The notes beneath the pieces are model-generated. The model was not told the origin of the DNA. It did no database searches and saw only the letters and a program-made list of their open reading frames with translations. Both the position numbers and the translations under genes were made by a program. This document shows, piece after piece, positions 14,461 through 23,211 of a DNA stretch of 64,000 nucleotides (positions within the stretch are counted from its first letter, which is position 1; each line of letters starts with the position of its first letter). This stretch comes from Synechocystis sp. LKSZ1 (GTDB taxonomy: Bacteria > Cyanobacteriota > Cyanobacteriia > Cyanobacteriales > Microcystaceae): the NCBI RefSeq assembly GCF_040436315.1, contig NZ_AP031572.1:2666001-2730000 (forward strand). The letters run 5' to 3'.

Positions 14461-17007
14461 CTAATGATAATTCCGTTTTTCAGGGGGAATCAGCAGGCAA
14501 GTGCCATCAGGGCAGAGGTCTTGCAGTTCAATCTGCACGGGCTGAATGTTCCAAATCTCTCGGCAGTAATCGCGAATCGAACGATCCGAGGAAAACTTAC
14601 CCATACGGGCCACGTTGAGAATCGACATCCGCGACCATTGTTCTGGATCCTGGTAAGCTTGGCTGACTTGGGCCTGGCAATCCACATAGGCCTGGAAGTC
14701 AGCGAGAACCAAGTAAGGGTCTTGGGATAAGAGGGAATCGGTTAGGGGTCGGAACAGGCCGGTATCGCCGTGGGCAAAGAAGCCCGAATTGATCAGGTCA
14801 ATCACGGCCTTAAGGTTAGCATTGCCGTTGTAGTAGTCCCAGGGATGATAGCCATTGTGCTTCAGTTGATTGACCTCCGGTGTCGTCAGGCCAAAGAGGA
14901 AGAAGTTTTCGGCTCCGACCTCTTCCCGGATTTCCACGTTAGCGCCATCCAGAGTGCCGATGGTTAAGGCCCCGTTCATGGAAAACTTCATATTGCCCGT
15001 TCCCGAAGCTTCCTTCCCTGCCGTCGAGATCTGCTCCGATAGGTCAGCGGCAGGATAAACTCGTTGGCCCAGGGTCACATTGTAATCAGCCAGAAAAACC
15101 ACTTTGAGGCGGTTGCCGATACTGGCATCCCGGTTCACTACTTCACCGACGGCATTGATCAATTTGATAATCAGCTTAGCCATGAAGTAACCGGGAGCGG
15201 CTTTACCCCCAAAGATAAAGGTACGGGAGGGAATATCCAACTGAGGATTATTTTTGAGTTGCAGGTAGAGATGGATGACGTGGAGAATATTTAAGTGCTG
15301 GCGCTTGTACTCATGAATGCGTTTGACTTGAATATCAAAGAGGGAATGGGGATCAACGGTAAGATTATTTTTGCGCTGGATGTAAGCGGCTAAGTCCTGC
15401 TTGACCTGATATTTAATCTCTCGCCATCCCTGTCGGAATTGACTGTCTTCCACGAGGGATTCAAGATCGCGTAACCGGTCGAGGTCTTTAATCCAAGTAT
15501 CACCAATGTACTGGCTAATGTAACGACTACGGCGGGGATTACTTAAGACCATCCAGCGGCGGGGCGTCACCCCATTGGTTTTATTGCTAAATTTTTCGGG
15601 CCAGAGTTCATAGAAATCCTTGAGGACGGTTTCCTTGAGCAACTCACTGTGCAGGGCCGCGACACCGTTGATGGCATGGGAACCGACACAGGCCAGGTGA
15701 GCCATGCGGACGTATTGTTCGCCACTGTTATCGATCAAGGACAGTCGGGCCAGTTTGTCACCATCCTGGGGATAACGCAGGCGGACTTCATCGAGAAAGC
15801 GTTGATTGATTTCGTAAATAATTTCTAAATGGCGGGGCAGAAGACTACCAAAGAGTTCCAAAGACCATTTTTCCAGGGCCTCGGGCAGGAGGGTGTGGTT
15901 GGTATAACCCAGACTTTTTTGAGTAATCCCCCAGGCCTGGTGCCAATCCATACCGTGTTCGTCCACCAACAGCCGCATTAATTCCGCTACCGCGATGGCG
16001 GGATGGGTATCGTTAAGCTGAATGGCAAAACTCTCGTGAAAGTTATCCAGGGACTGGTTTTCAAAGAAGTGGAGGCGAATCATATCCTGTAGCGAACAGG
16101 CCACAAAAAAGTACTGCTGGGCCAGCCGGAGTTCCTTGCCCTGGATGGGTTCATCGTTGGGGTACAGTACCTTTGTCAAATTTTCTGAGGCTACTTTTTC
16201 ATTGACGGCCCCGTAGTAATCACCGATATTAAAACGCTGAAAATCGAAGGATTCCGCCGCTTCAGCCCGCCAGAGCCGCATATTATTGGCAGTGCTGACT
16301 TTATAACCCAAAATAGGCGTGTCGTAGGGAATACCCTTGACTACCGAGCCGGGAATCCAGCGCACCCGATAATGGCCCTTGTCATCGGTGTAGGTCTCTG
16401 TATGGCCCCCCAGTTTGACCAAAACCGCCGCCTCTGGCCGGGCAATTTCCCAGGGATTACCGTACTGGAGCCATTTATCTGTAATTTCCACCTGCCAACC
16501 GTCCCGAATTTCCTGGTCAAAAATGCCAAATTCGTAGCGAATACCGTAGCCAATGGCGGGAATTTCCAAGGTGGCTAAGGAGTCCATATAGCAGGCGGCC
16601 AGACGTCCCAGGCCCCCATTACCCAGGCCCGGCTCTTCTTCAATGTCGATTAAGGCCTGGAGATCGAGGCCCGATTCTTCCACTGCTTGTTTGACAGGCT
16701 CCCAGAGGTCGAGGTTGATCAGATTATTACCCAAATGTGGCCCCACCAGAAATTCCGCGGAGAGATAGCAGACGACTTTATTTTCCTTGGCCAGGTAGGT
16801 TTGATAGGTATTCAGCCAGCGTTGGAGAAGGCGGTCGCGGATCGTATAAGCCAGGGCCATGTAACAGTCCTGTTGGGTGGCAATGCCCGGAAATTTGCCC
16901 TGAATATAAAAAAGATTATCGGCAATCGCTCGCTTGAGGGTTTCGACGCTCAAGCCGGTACGGTCATCTTCGACTTGAATTAGAGGATTGCTAGTAACGA
17001 GGTTCAT
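14461..17007 (-). CDS. glgP: Glycogen phosphorylase
   Basis: An enzyme of 848 residues from the chosen ATG at 17005-17007 that releases glucose-1-phosphate from glycogen with a PLP cofactor. The frame extends 24 bases upstream to a TTG, but the ATG has GGAG about 7 bases before it and starts MNLVTSNPLIQVEDD, so I prefer it. Conserved blocks include YLSAEFLVG near 80, GNGGLGRLAACYMDSLATL near 125-143, TNHTLLPEALEKW near 370, and the PLP-lysine region ASGTGNMKFSMNGALTIGT near 665-685. Length matches the GT35 family. The gene faces gmhA across a divergent spacer. Cyanobacteria often carry two glgP copies, and I cannot tell which this is. Confidence 0.95.
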   Translation of the reverse strand: MNLVTSNPLIQVEDDRTGLSVETLKRAIADNLFYIQGKFPGIATQQDCYMALAYTIRDRLLQRWLNTYQTYLAKENKVVCYLSAEFLVGPHLGNNLINLDLWEPVKQAVEESGLDLQALIDIEEEPGLGNGGLGRLAACYMDSLATLEIPAIGYGIRYEFGIFDQEIRDGWQVEITDKWLQYGNPWEIARPEAAVLVKLGGHTETYTDDKGHYRVRWIPGSVVKGIPYDTPILGYKVSTANNMRLWRAEAAESFDFQRFNIGDYYGAVNEKVASENLTKVLYPNDEPIQGKELRLAQQYFFVACSLQDMIRLHFFENQSLDNFHESFAIQLNDTHPAIAVAELMRLLVDEHGMDWHQAWGITQKSLGYTNHTLLPEALEKWSLELFGSLLPRHLEIIYEINQRFLDEVRLRYPQDGDKLARLSLIDNSGEQYVRMAHLACVGSHAINGVAALHSELLKETVLKDFYELWPEKFSNKTNGVTPRRWMVLSNPRRSRYISQYIGDTWIKDLDRLRDLESLVEDSQFRQGWREIKYQVKQDLAAYIQRKNNLTVDPHSLFDIQVKRIHEYKRQHLNILHVIHLYLQLKNNPQLDIPSRTFIFGGKAAPGYFMAKLIIKLINAVGEVVNRDASIGNRLKVVFLADYNVTLGQRVYPAADLSEQISTAGKEASGTGNMKFSMNGALTIGTLDGANVEIREEVGAENFFLFGLTTPEVNQLKHNGYHPWDYYNGNANLKAVIDLINSGFFAHGDTGLFRPLTDSLLSQDPYLVLADFQAYVDCQAQVSQAYQDPEQWSRMSILNVARMGKFSSDRSIRDYCREIWNIQPVQIELQDLCPDGTCLLIPPEKRNYH

Positions 17008-17335
17008 ACAGTACTCCGTCGGTAAGGACAATGCCGGGAAAAGGGTGAAGGGGGCCAGAGGGCCGGCCCGGAAAGGGCTAGCTTTCTATCCGCTATGATG
17101 GCGAAGGTCTGGCCCAGGGCCCGTTTTCTTCCAATCAAATTAAGCTTTGCTCTGGACACAATTTTCTTTTGTTTTTCGTCTAGGGCTTGCAAGGGTCTAG
17201 GGGGCGAGAATCCTCCCTGGTTAATTGGGACTCAACTCGACTAGAATGGGGACTACTCAATTTTTAGCCGAGAGTATTGACGCAAAAATTCCCGTCAAAA
17301 ACCTACGCCGTTTGTTTTAGCTGTGAGGAGTTAGG
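17008..17335. promoter_or_regulatory. Divergent glgP/gmhA spacer with a TTGACG...CGTCAA inverted repeat
   Basis: 328 bp between divergent start codons. A perfect 6-bp inverted repeat TTGACG (17277-17282) / CGTCAA (17293-17298) with a 10-base gap sits about 40 bp before the gmhA ATG. The first arm also resembles a -35 element. gmhA has GAGGAG about 8 bases before its ATG (17325-17330). The rest of the spacer shows no gene. Confidence 0.4.
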
Positions 17336-17926
17336 ATGTCTGATTGGATTCAAAAACGGTTGCACTGTATCGAACAATCCTTTGATACTCACTACTGTCA
17401 GGCTATTGAAGCCGTTGTCACCCTGATCTGTCAGCAATTCCAACAGGGTCAAAAGCTTTTAATTTGCGGTAACGGCGGATCGGCGGCGGATGCCCAGCAT
17501 GTAGCGGCGGAATTTGTGGGCCGTTTTCAGTTCAATCGTCAGGCCCTGCCTGCCATTGCTCTCACCACCAATGCTTCTATCCTGACCTCCATCAGCAACG
17601 ACTACAGTTTTGATATTGTTTTTTCTCGTCAAGTCGAGGCCCTGGGCCAACCCGGCGATATTCTATGGGGCCTCTCCACCTCCGGCAAGTCCTCTAATGT
17701 GCTCCATGCACTCAAGCGGGCGAAGGATATGGGGCTGATGACCGTCGGCATGGCCGGCAATAATGGCGGCCTGTTCCAGGAATTTGTGGACTATCCTTTG
17801 TTTGTGGCAGAAAAAAGTACTCCCTACATCCAAGAAATTCACCTGATGACCTACCACTACATCTGCGAACAGGTGGAAGCCAAACTCTTCGCCCAAAAAG
17901 GCCTAGGCAGTAGCGTTATGGTTTAA
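17336..17926 (+). CDS. gmhA: Phosphoheptose isomerase (SIS domain)
   Basis: A 196-residue protein that converts sedoheptulose 7-phosphate to D-glycero-D-manno-heptose 7-phosphate, the first step of ADP-heptose synthesis. The SIS domain shows LLICGNGGSAADAQHVAAEF near 41-60 (phosphosugar-binding P-loop), TTNASILTSISNDY near 78-91, and GDILWGLSTSGKSSNVLHAL near 107-126. The catalytic pattern and length fit GmhA. A DnaA-associated DiaA-type SIS protein is the main alternative, but the immediately downstream gmhB supports the heptose role. It begins a plus-strand run of gmhA, gmhB and a glycosyltransferase-like gene with short gaps. Confidence 0.88.
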   Translation: MSDWIQKRLHCIEQSFDTHYCQAIEAVVTLICQQFQQGQKLLICGNGGSAADAQHVAAEFVGRFQFNRQALPAIALTTNASILTSISNDYSFDIVFSRQVEALGQPGDILWGLSTSGKSSNVLHALKRAKDMGLMTVGMAGNNGGLFQEFVDYPLFVAEKSTPYIQEIHLMTYHYICEQVEAKLFAQKGLGSSVMV

Positions 17927-17955
17927 TGTCCTAGAGACGTTACCTAACTCGGCCC

Positions 17956-18525
17956 GTGCATACGCCTGCTCCTTGTCCTACTGCCCACAAGGCCCTTTTC
18001 CTCGACCGGGATGGGGTCGTCATTAACTACATCCCTTACCTGGGTCGTCCCCACCAAGTCCAGATTCCCCGTGACGCGGGCCCGGCCCTCAAGCAATGGC
18101 AGGAAGCGGGCTATCTTCTGATCATCATCACCAACCAGGCGGGGATTGGCCGCGGCTACTTCAGTGTCTCGGATGTCCAAGCCATTCACCATCGTCTGGC
18201 GGAACTCTACCGTCCCTTTGGGGTGGAATTTACGGATATTTTTCTCTGTCCCCACCATCCAGAGGATGCCTGTGATTGCCGTAAACCCTCTCCCCAAATG
18301 CTCTTCGAGGCGGCCGAGCAATACGATATTGATTTGGGTCAATCCTATTTCCTAGGCGATGCCCCCAGTGATCTCCACGCGGCCATTCAAGCCGGTTGTC
18401 AACCCCTCCTCGTTCGTACTGGCCGGGGCCAGGAAACAGAGGCTAAACTGGCCCAATTTTCCCAAGCTATTCCGGTGTTTGACCAAGTCAGCGATACTGT
18501 TTGTTTATTGAGGGCCCATGGCTAA
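17956..18525 (+). CDS. gmhB: D-glycero-D-manno-heptose 1,7-bisphosphate 7-phosphatase (HAD)
   Basis: A 189-residue HAD-IIIA phosphatase. The nucleophile motif FLDRDGVVIN is near 15-24 (Asp 17 and Asp 19), motif II IIITNQAGIGRG near 56-67, the zinc-loop cysteines CPHHPEDACDCRKPSP near 98-113 (typical of GmhB), and motif IV FLGDAPSDL near 134-142. It removes the 7-phosphate in ADP-heptose synthesis. The frame opens with GTG at 17956, 29 bp after gmhA, and no ATG gives a complete HAD domain. Its 3' end overlaps the next gene by 8 bp, implying coupled expression. The bifunctional HldE-type kinase needed between GmhA and GmhB is not in the window. Confidence 0.9.
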   Translation: MHTPAPCPTAHKALFLDRDGVVINYIPYLGRPHQVQIPRDAGPALKQWQEAGYLLIIITNQAGIGRGYFSVSDVQAIHHRLAELYRPFGVEFTDIFLCPHHPEDACDCRKPSPQMLFEAAEQYDIDLGQSYFLGDAPSDLHAAIQAGCQPLLVRTGRGQETEAKLAQFSQAIPVFDQVSDTVCLLRAHG

Positions 18526-19672
18526 CCCTCCCCGACGTTGTGTTTCCTTGATTCCCAACCTGATGGGGGGCGAGGGCCATATCATTCCCTACCACCAGGC
18601 CTTTAGCCAAGCGGTGATGGCCCTGGGTTGGATCCACGAGGCCTGGATTCCCCAGCAGAGTCCGGTGGATAATCTCCCTCAAACCTGGCGGCCCTGTTTG
18701 GCCCCTGTGGATCTCGAAGCGGACGGCAATCTCCTTAGCAAAGCACTCCGCCTACCCCAGGTTTGGCAGTTGGCCCACAGTATTGCCCAAAACCTAAAGG
18801 CCTTACCCACGCAAGAGCCGACAGTACTTTTTCTAGAGCGCTTTATCCATCTGCAACTCCTGGCCCTAGTGTTGGCCCTGGCCCTGCTTTCCCCGGCCCA
18901 GCGGGCCAACCTAAGCCTCTGGCTCCTCTATCGTCGAGATGTCCACCGAGACCAAACCCGTGGCCTCTACAAGCGCTTGAATCAGGCCCTCTGCCGTCTA
19001 TTGAGGCCCCAAAACTGTATTTTTTTAACCGATAGTGAATCCCTGGGCCAATCCCTCCAAGCCTATTTCCAGTTTCCCTTCACGGTCTTGCCGATTCCCC
19101 ATACGGATTTTCCGGCCCTGGAGCTGATTAACCTCCAAACAAGACCGATTTACTGTTGGTGGCCCGGTTCCCCTCGTCCCGAAAAGGGTTGGGAAATTAT
19201 CCGCCGTTTAGGCCAAACCCCGACCCCCTGGGCGGCGGATTTTTGTTTGGTAGCGGCCCAGAGTACCCAATTAACCTCTGTGCCCCAAGGTGTGGCCCTA
19301 GAATTGCTCCCTGACCACCTCAGCCGCGAAGATTACGGCCAATGGTTGCAAAGAAGCAGTATTATTTTGATTCCCTACGACCTCCAGGCCTATCGGGAAC
19401 GCACATCCGGTATTTTTACTGAAGCCGTGATTGCGGGCCGTCTGCCCCTGGTAACAGAGGGGACTTGGATGGCCCAGGAACTGCGCCGCTATCACTTAGA
19501 GGAATTGATTTTGCAATGGCACGACCCAGCCCAGGTCTGGCAACAGATCACCCTGCTTTTGCAGAAACCGGGTCTACTAGATGCTTTCAGCAATATGCAA
19601 CAGGCCTATCAGCATTTTCATTGCCTGGAGTACTATACTCAAGTCCTGGGTCAACTGGGCCCAGAGCACTAA
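18518..19672 (+). CDS. Glycosyltransferase-like protein (GT-B fold), heptose-cluster member
   Basis: A 384-residue protein with the overall layout of a GT-B glycosyltransferase: an N-terminal half with IPNLMGGEGHIIPYHQAF, a middle with CIFLTDSESLGQSLQAYF and FTVLPIPHTDFP, and a C-terminal half with YCWWPGSPRPEKGWEIIRRL and SSIILIPYDLQAYRERTSGI. The last pieces resemble the GT4 PRxEKG and E-x7-E regions. Its ATG overlaps gmhB by 8 bp. Given the neighbours it may add a heptose or related sugar to an envelope glycan, which is inference. Acceptor and donor are unknown. Confidence 0.7.
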   Translation: MANPPRRCVSLIPNLMGGEGHIIPYHQAFSQAVMALGWIHEAWIPQQSPVDNLPQTWRPCLAPVDLEADGNLLSKALRLPQVWQLAHSIAQNLKALPTQEPTVLFLERFIHLQLLALVLALALLSPAQRANLSLWLLYRRDVHRDQTRGLYKRLNQALCRLLRPQNCIFLTDSESLGQSLQAYFQFPFTVLPIPHTDFPALELINLQTRPIYCWWPGSPRPEKGWEIIRRLGQTPTPWAADFCLVAAQSTQLTSVPQGVALELLPDHLSREDYGQWLQRSSIILIPYDLQAYRERTSGIFTEAVIAGRLPLVTEGTWMAQELRRYHLEELILQWHDPAQVWQQITLLLQKPGLLDAFSNMQQAYQHFHCLEYYTQVLGQLGPEH

Positions 19673-19718
19673 AAAATCCTTTACCCTAGGAAAAAGTTCC
19701 TTACCAAATAATTGGCCG

Positions 19719-20435
19719 ATGTCGGACACTACCATCAATGCCGTTGCTATCGCCATTTTTGCCATGACCCTCTCGGCTCTGCTGGGGCCTCTCTTTCATC
19801 TTTCTCCCCTCTTACCGGCCCTGGGCACCCTCGGCGTTTTGGGCCTGGTGACGGCGGATCAGTTGGGTTGGGAGGGTAAAGGCACGAATTTGTTACTGAA
19901 TTTTTGGGCCAGTCCGGCGGAAAAGCAACGCCAACTCCACCACGAAGCGGGCCACTTTTTGGTGGCCTATTGCCTTGGCATTCCCGTCCTAGATTACCAA
20001 CTCGGGGCCTGGCAGGTCTTTCGTCGGGGCCAAGCGGGCCAGACTGGGGTGCAATTCGACCTGAGTGGGCTAGATCAAAGTTGGCAAGACTTTCCGTTAC
20101 TGCTAGAACGTTGGTCTACCGTCTGGATGGCGGGGATTGCCGCCGAACAACTGCAATACGGCCAGGCCCAGGGGGGCCAAAATGATCGTCAGCAACTCCA
20201 GCAGGCCTTGGCCCTAGCGGGCCTACCACCTCAACAATGGCCCCTCAAGGAACGCTGGGCTCTGCTCCAGGCTAAAAATTATCTGCAACGCCACACCTCT
20301 GCTCACCAAAATCTGATGCAGGCCATGGCCGAAGGGGCTTCTGTGGCGACCTGTCACCAAGTCCTGCAAAACAGTCTTGACCTAGATCCAAGCCTCCCCA
20401 ATAACCTCTCAATCCTGGGGAATCCATCCCGATGA
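19719..20435 (+). CDS. Membrane-anchored HEAGH zinc-protease-like protein (FtsH peptidase-domain relative without AAA)
   Basis: The frame is open from 19581, but the ATG at 19719, 46 bp after the previous gene, gives a sensible 238-residue protein. Residues 8-48 hold two hydrophobic segments (INAVAIAIFAMTLSALLGPLF, LPALGTLGVLGLVTADQ). A zinc-protease motif HHEAGHFLVAYCLGIP lies at 74-89 with HEAGH at 75-79, as in the M41 peptidase domain of FtsH. A WMAGIAAEQLQYGQAQGGQNDRQ stretch near 150-172 echoes the FtsH third-ligand region (GxAAE...GGxND). No AAA ATPase domain is present. It is not full-length FtsH. Similar stand-alone proteins occur in cyanobacteria, with unknown function. It overlaps the next gene by 4 bp. 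Confidence 0.75.
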   Translation: MSDTTINAVAIAIFAMTLSALLGPLFHLSPLLPALGTLGVLGLVTADQLGWEGKGTNLLLNFWASPAEKQRQLHHEAGHFLVAYCLGIPVLDYQLGAWQVFRRGQAGQTGVQFDLSGLDQSWQDFPLLLERWSTVWMAGIAAEQLQYGQAQGGQNDRQQLQQALALAGLPPQQWPLKERWALLQAKNYLQRHTSAHQNLMQAMAEGASVATCHQVLQNSLDLDPSLPNNLSILGNPSR

Positions 20436-20929
20436 ATGAATGGTATAACTTTTTAACCTATCTCCCTCTAGATAAGGCCAATTGGGAATTCAAGGCCTCA
20501 ACTAATCTGACGCCCCCGATCGTGCTCTACTACTCTGGCCTGCTTAAAGCTAGCCCCGAGGCCCATCATTTATTATTGGTGAGTCAAATCAACACTCAAA
20601 AAACGACAGATTTTCAGGGCCGAGTCATGCCGCGTCCCCAATATCTCAACAACAAAGTCAGCCATGATTTTTCCTGTATTGTGGAACCCATTAGCCAGCC
20701 CCCCCAGCGTGACCTTTTATTTCACTTTCAGATTAACGGATCCGACATTACCGCCAAGCAACTCACCTATACCCTAGTAGAAACCATGAAGCAGGCCAAT
20801 CCAGTGGACAAACGCTACCTCCTGGATTCTAAGTACAAAAGCCTGTGGGCCGGTCTGGCAGAAAATAAGCTTTACCAACTGAACGTTGAGCACCAAGTCT
20901 GGCTAGACCCCAACGACTTCATGGCCTAA
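20432..20929 (+). CDS. Uncharacterised protein coupled to the HEAGH protease-like gene
   Basis: A 165-residue soluble protein whose ATG overlaps the TGA of the preceding gene (ATGA, 20432-20435). There is no signal peptide or membrane span, but aromatic-rich beta-type stretches are visible (PIVLYYSGLLKASPEAHHLL, SHDFSCIVEPISQPPQ, RDLLFHFQINGSDITAKQL). I recognise no family. Its tight coupling suggests it acts with the protease-like protein. Its last 4 bases overlap the convergent gene that follows. Confidence 0.65.
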   Translation: MNEWYNFLTYLPLDKANWEFKASTNLTPPIVLYYSGLLKASPEAHHLLLVSQINTQKTTDFQGRVMPRPQYLNNKVSHDFSCIVEPISQPPQRDLLFHFQINGSDITAKQLTYTLVETMKQANPVDKRYLLDSKYKSLWAGLAENKLYQLNVEHQVWLDPNDFMA

Positions 20930-21609
20930 AACGCAAAGCGGGGCGGTTTGCGAAAGACTAATTTGTAGGAAAGCTGGCTATGGTTGTAGAAAGGCCGAGC
21001 CGCCGCTGCCAGGTGAGCCACCCAATCTTCTTCTACCAAGACATCCAGGTAATCATTTTTATGCTCAAGGGCCTTGGGTTCATCCAGAAAACTGCCCATG
21101 AGAGATTCCAGCATGGCCTTAGCGGTGCCACTACCGTAGGAATTCTCGTCCGAGGTTTCCTTGTGTAAATCCAAATCAATCAGCCAGATCAGAATTTTGG
21201 CTTGGTTGGCCCGAAAAACCTTAAGGCGGTGGGTATAGTGACTAATGTCAATATTCTTTTGCTTTTTGAGATAAGCCTCTGCCCGACTCAGGTCGCCCTT
21301 GGCCGCCTCCGCCAGTACCTCGCGATTAAGAGACTGGTACAGTTTGCGGAGATGATCTAAAGTGACAATAATCGACCCCTTGGAACCTTGGCGCCGAATT
21401 TGGTAGGCCGCCAGAGTGTAGGAATTCGTCGGCGGGAGTTCATAGAGCGTGCCATCCCGGTCGAGGGAGCGCTTACGGACAGGGACTTCAGCAACACCTT
21501 GAGCAGTTTTATTTTCCTGTTGCCGCTTAAAGAAAGTATCAATACCTTGTTGAAGAACAGACTCTAGTTTGATATTGCCAATTTCTGAAAGGTTAAAGGA
21601 CATAGCCAT
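20926..21609 (-). CDS. Conserved cyanobacterial protein of unknown function
   Basis: A 227-residue soluble protein, MAMSFNLSEIGNIKLES at the N-terminus. It is charged and mostly helical (LRKLYQSLNREVLAEAAKGD, RAEAYLKKQKNIDISHY), with a C-terminal segment LVEEDWVAHLAAAARPFYNH ending KPPRFAF. No enzyme motif is visible. A second ATG two codons in (21603) could equally be the start. It sits alone between convergent and same-strand neighbours. I cannot assign a function. Confidence 0.65.
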   Translation of the reverse strand: MAMSFNLSEIGNIKLESVLQQGIDTFFKRQQENKTAQGVAEVPVRKRSLDRDGTLYELPPTNSYTLAAYQIRRQGSKGSIIVTLDHLRKLYQSLNREVLAEAAKGDLSRAEAYLKKQKNIDISHYTHRLKVFRANQAKILIWLIDLDLHKETSDENSYGSGTAKAMLESLMGSFLDEPKALEHKNDYLDVLVEEDWVAHLAAAARPFYNHSQLSYKLVFRKPPRFAF

Positions 21610-21717
21610 TGACCAGGAAAGTATTATTTCCTCTACTGTAACGGGGAAAATGCTGACCTGGGGGTCTCAAATTTACGGAAAATACAGAGTGGGCCGCCGT
21701 CGCATCCGAGAAAATAC

Positions 21718-22479
<762 letters not shown>

Positions 22480-22569
22480 CTAAAATGCGTGTTAAAGAAT
22501 CGTCAATGATAGTGAGAGGTGGCGTAAATTCCCGTTGGGCAAAGCGAATACAGGGGGCTTTCACAGCGA

Positions 22570-22591
22570 ACGGCGGGCCTTAACCCACCGT
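22570..22591 (+). other. Hairpin in the spacer upstream of fabG
   Basis: ACGGCGGG and CCCACCGT form an 8-bp stem (one G-T pair) around CCTTAA, followed by TTTTAG on the plus strand. It lies between fabG and the 44-residue basic protein gene, both on the minus strand. It could be a terminator for antisense transcription or a processing hairpin. Confidence 0.3.
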
Positions 22592-22663
22592 TTTAGTTGA
22601 ATTCGTTCTGACTAGAGAGTCGGAGTCTCATTGCTGTTAATCAAAGCCAGATGGGACGAATTG

Positions 22664-22798
22664 TTAGGCGCTGGCTTGTCGTCTTTGACCGCCAGAGTAA
22701 CGTTTGTTCTGACCTTTGACGGAAGCAGAACGGAACTGACGGGCATAGGCTCTATTGCGTTCGGCCTTCTCTTTCTTTAGGTTACGACGTTTAGCCAC
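22664..22798 (-). CDS. 44-residue highly basic small protein, possibly ribosome-associated
   Basis: A short frame with GTG start at 22796-22798 and TAA at 22664-22666. It is preceded by GAGG about 8 bases before the GTG, and no in-frame ATG is available. The product MAKRRNLKKEKAERNRAYAR continues with QFRSASVKGQNKRYSGGQRR. It is extremely rich in Lys/Arg/Gln and has no hydrophobic segment, like small ribosomal or nucleic-acid-binding proteins. The long basic helix followed by a Gly/Ser tail looks conserved rather than random. I do not recognise it with certainty. Ribosome association is inference from composition. Confidence 0.6.
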   Translation of the reverse strand: MAKRRNLKKEKAERNRAYARQFRSASVKGQNKRYSGGQRRQASA

Positions 22799-22908
22799 TC
22801 TAATTTCCTCATAGAGACGATAAATAGCCCACCCTATTCAGGTGAGCAAGCTAAGCCTATTCTACCCCGAAAAGGCCGTTCTGACAGTGTACTTAGGGAG
22901 AGCCAGAC

Positions 22909-23178
22909 CTAAAGGGCCTGAATCCATTCCTTGACCTCGTATTCCGTCCAAATTCCGTGTTGCCAGTAGGGATCAGCTTCAATTAATTGCCGTACCGTGG
23001 CCTCATCCTCCGCTTCGTAGAGACCAAAGACTCGAGTCAGGTCTTGGGTCGGGCCAATAGTTAACAAAAGGCCCTGCTCCTTTTGAGCCTGGAGCCCGTC
23101 GAGGTGAGTTTGGCGATAGGGGGCCCGCTTTTCTAGGACATCCGGGCAATAACGGCCCCATAAAACGTACTTGGTCAT
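22909..23178 (-). CDS. YCII-domain protein
   Basis: An 89-residue YciI-like protein with a ferredoxin-like alpha/beta fold. Visible family features are the N-terminal strand YVLWGRYCPDVLEKRAPYR, a conserved His in THLDGLQAQKEQG, and the G-PTQDLTRVFGLYEAE segment followed by a DPYWQHGIW motif. YCII proteins include a dechlorinase-related group and stress proteins, and most have unknown roles. A His-Asp pair is considered catalytic in the family. The gene ends just upstream of nothing it obviously cooperates with. It lies 33 bp from the start of the spacer before thiO-thiG, on the same strand. Confidence 0.8.
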   Translation of the reverse strand: MTKYVLWGRYCPDVLEKRAPYRQTHLDGLQAQKEQGLLLTIGPTQDLTRVFGLYEAEDEATVRQLIEADPYWQHGIWTEYEVKEWIQAL

Positions 23179-23211
23179 GGCTTGAACGGGGAAGAGTGAA
23201 GATAATTTGAA

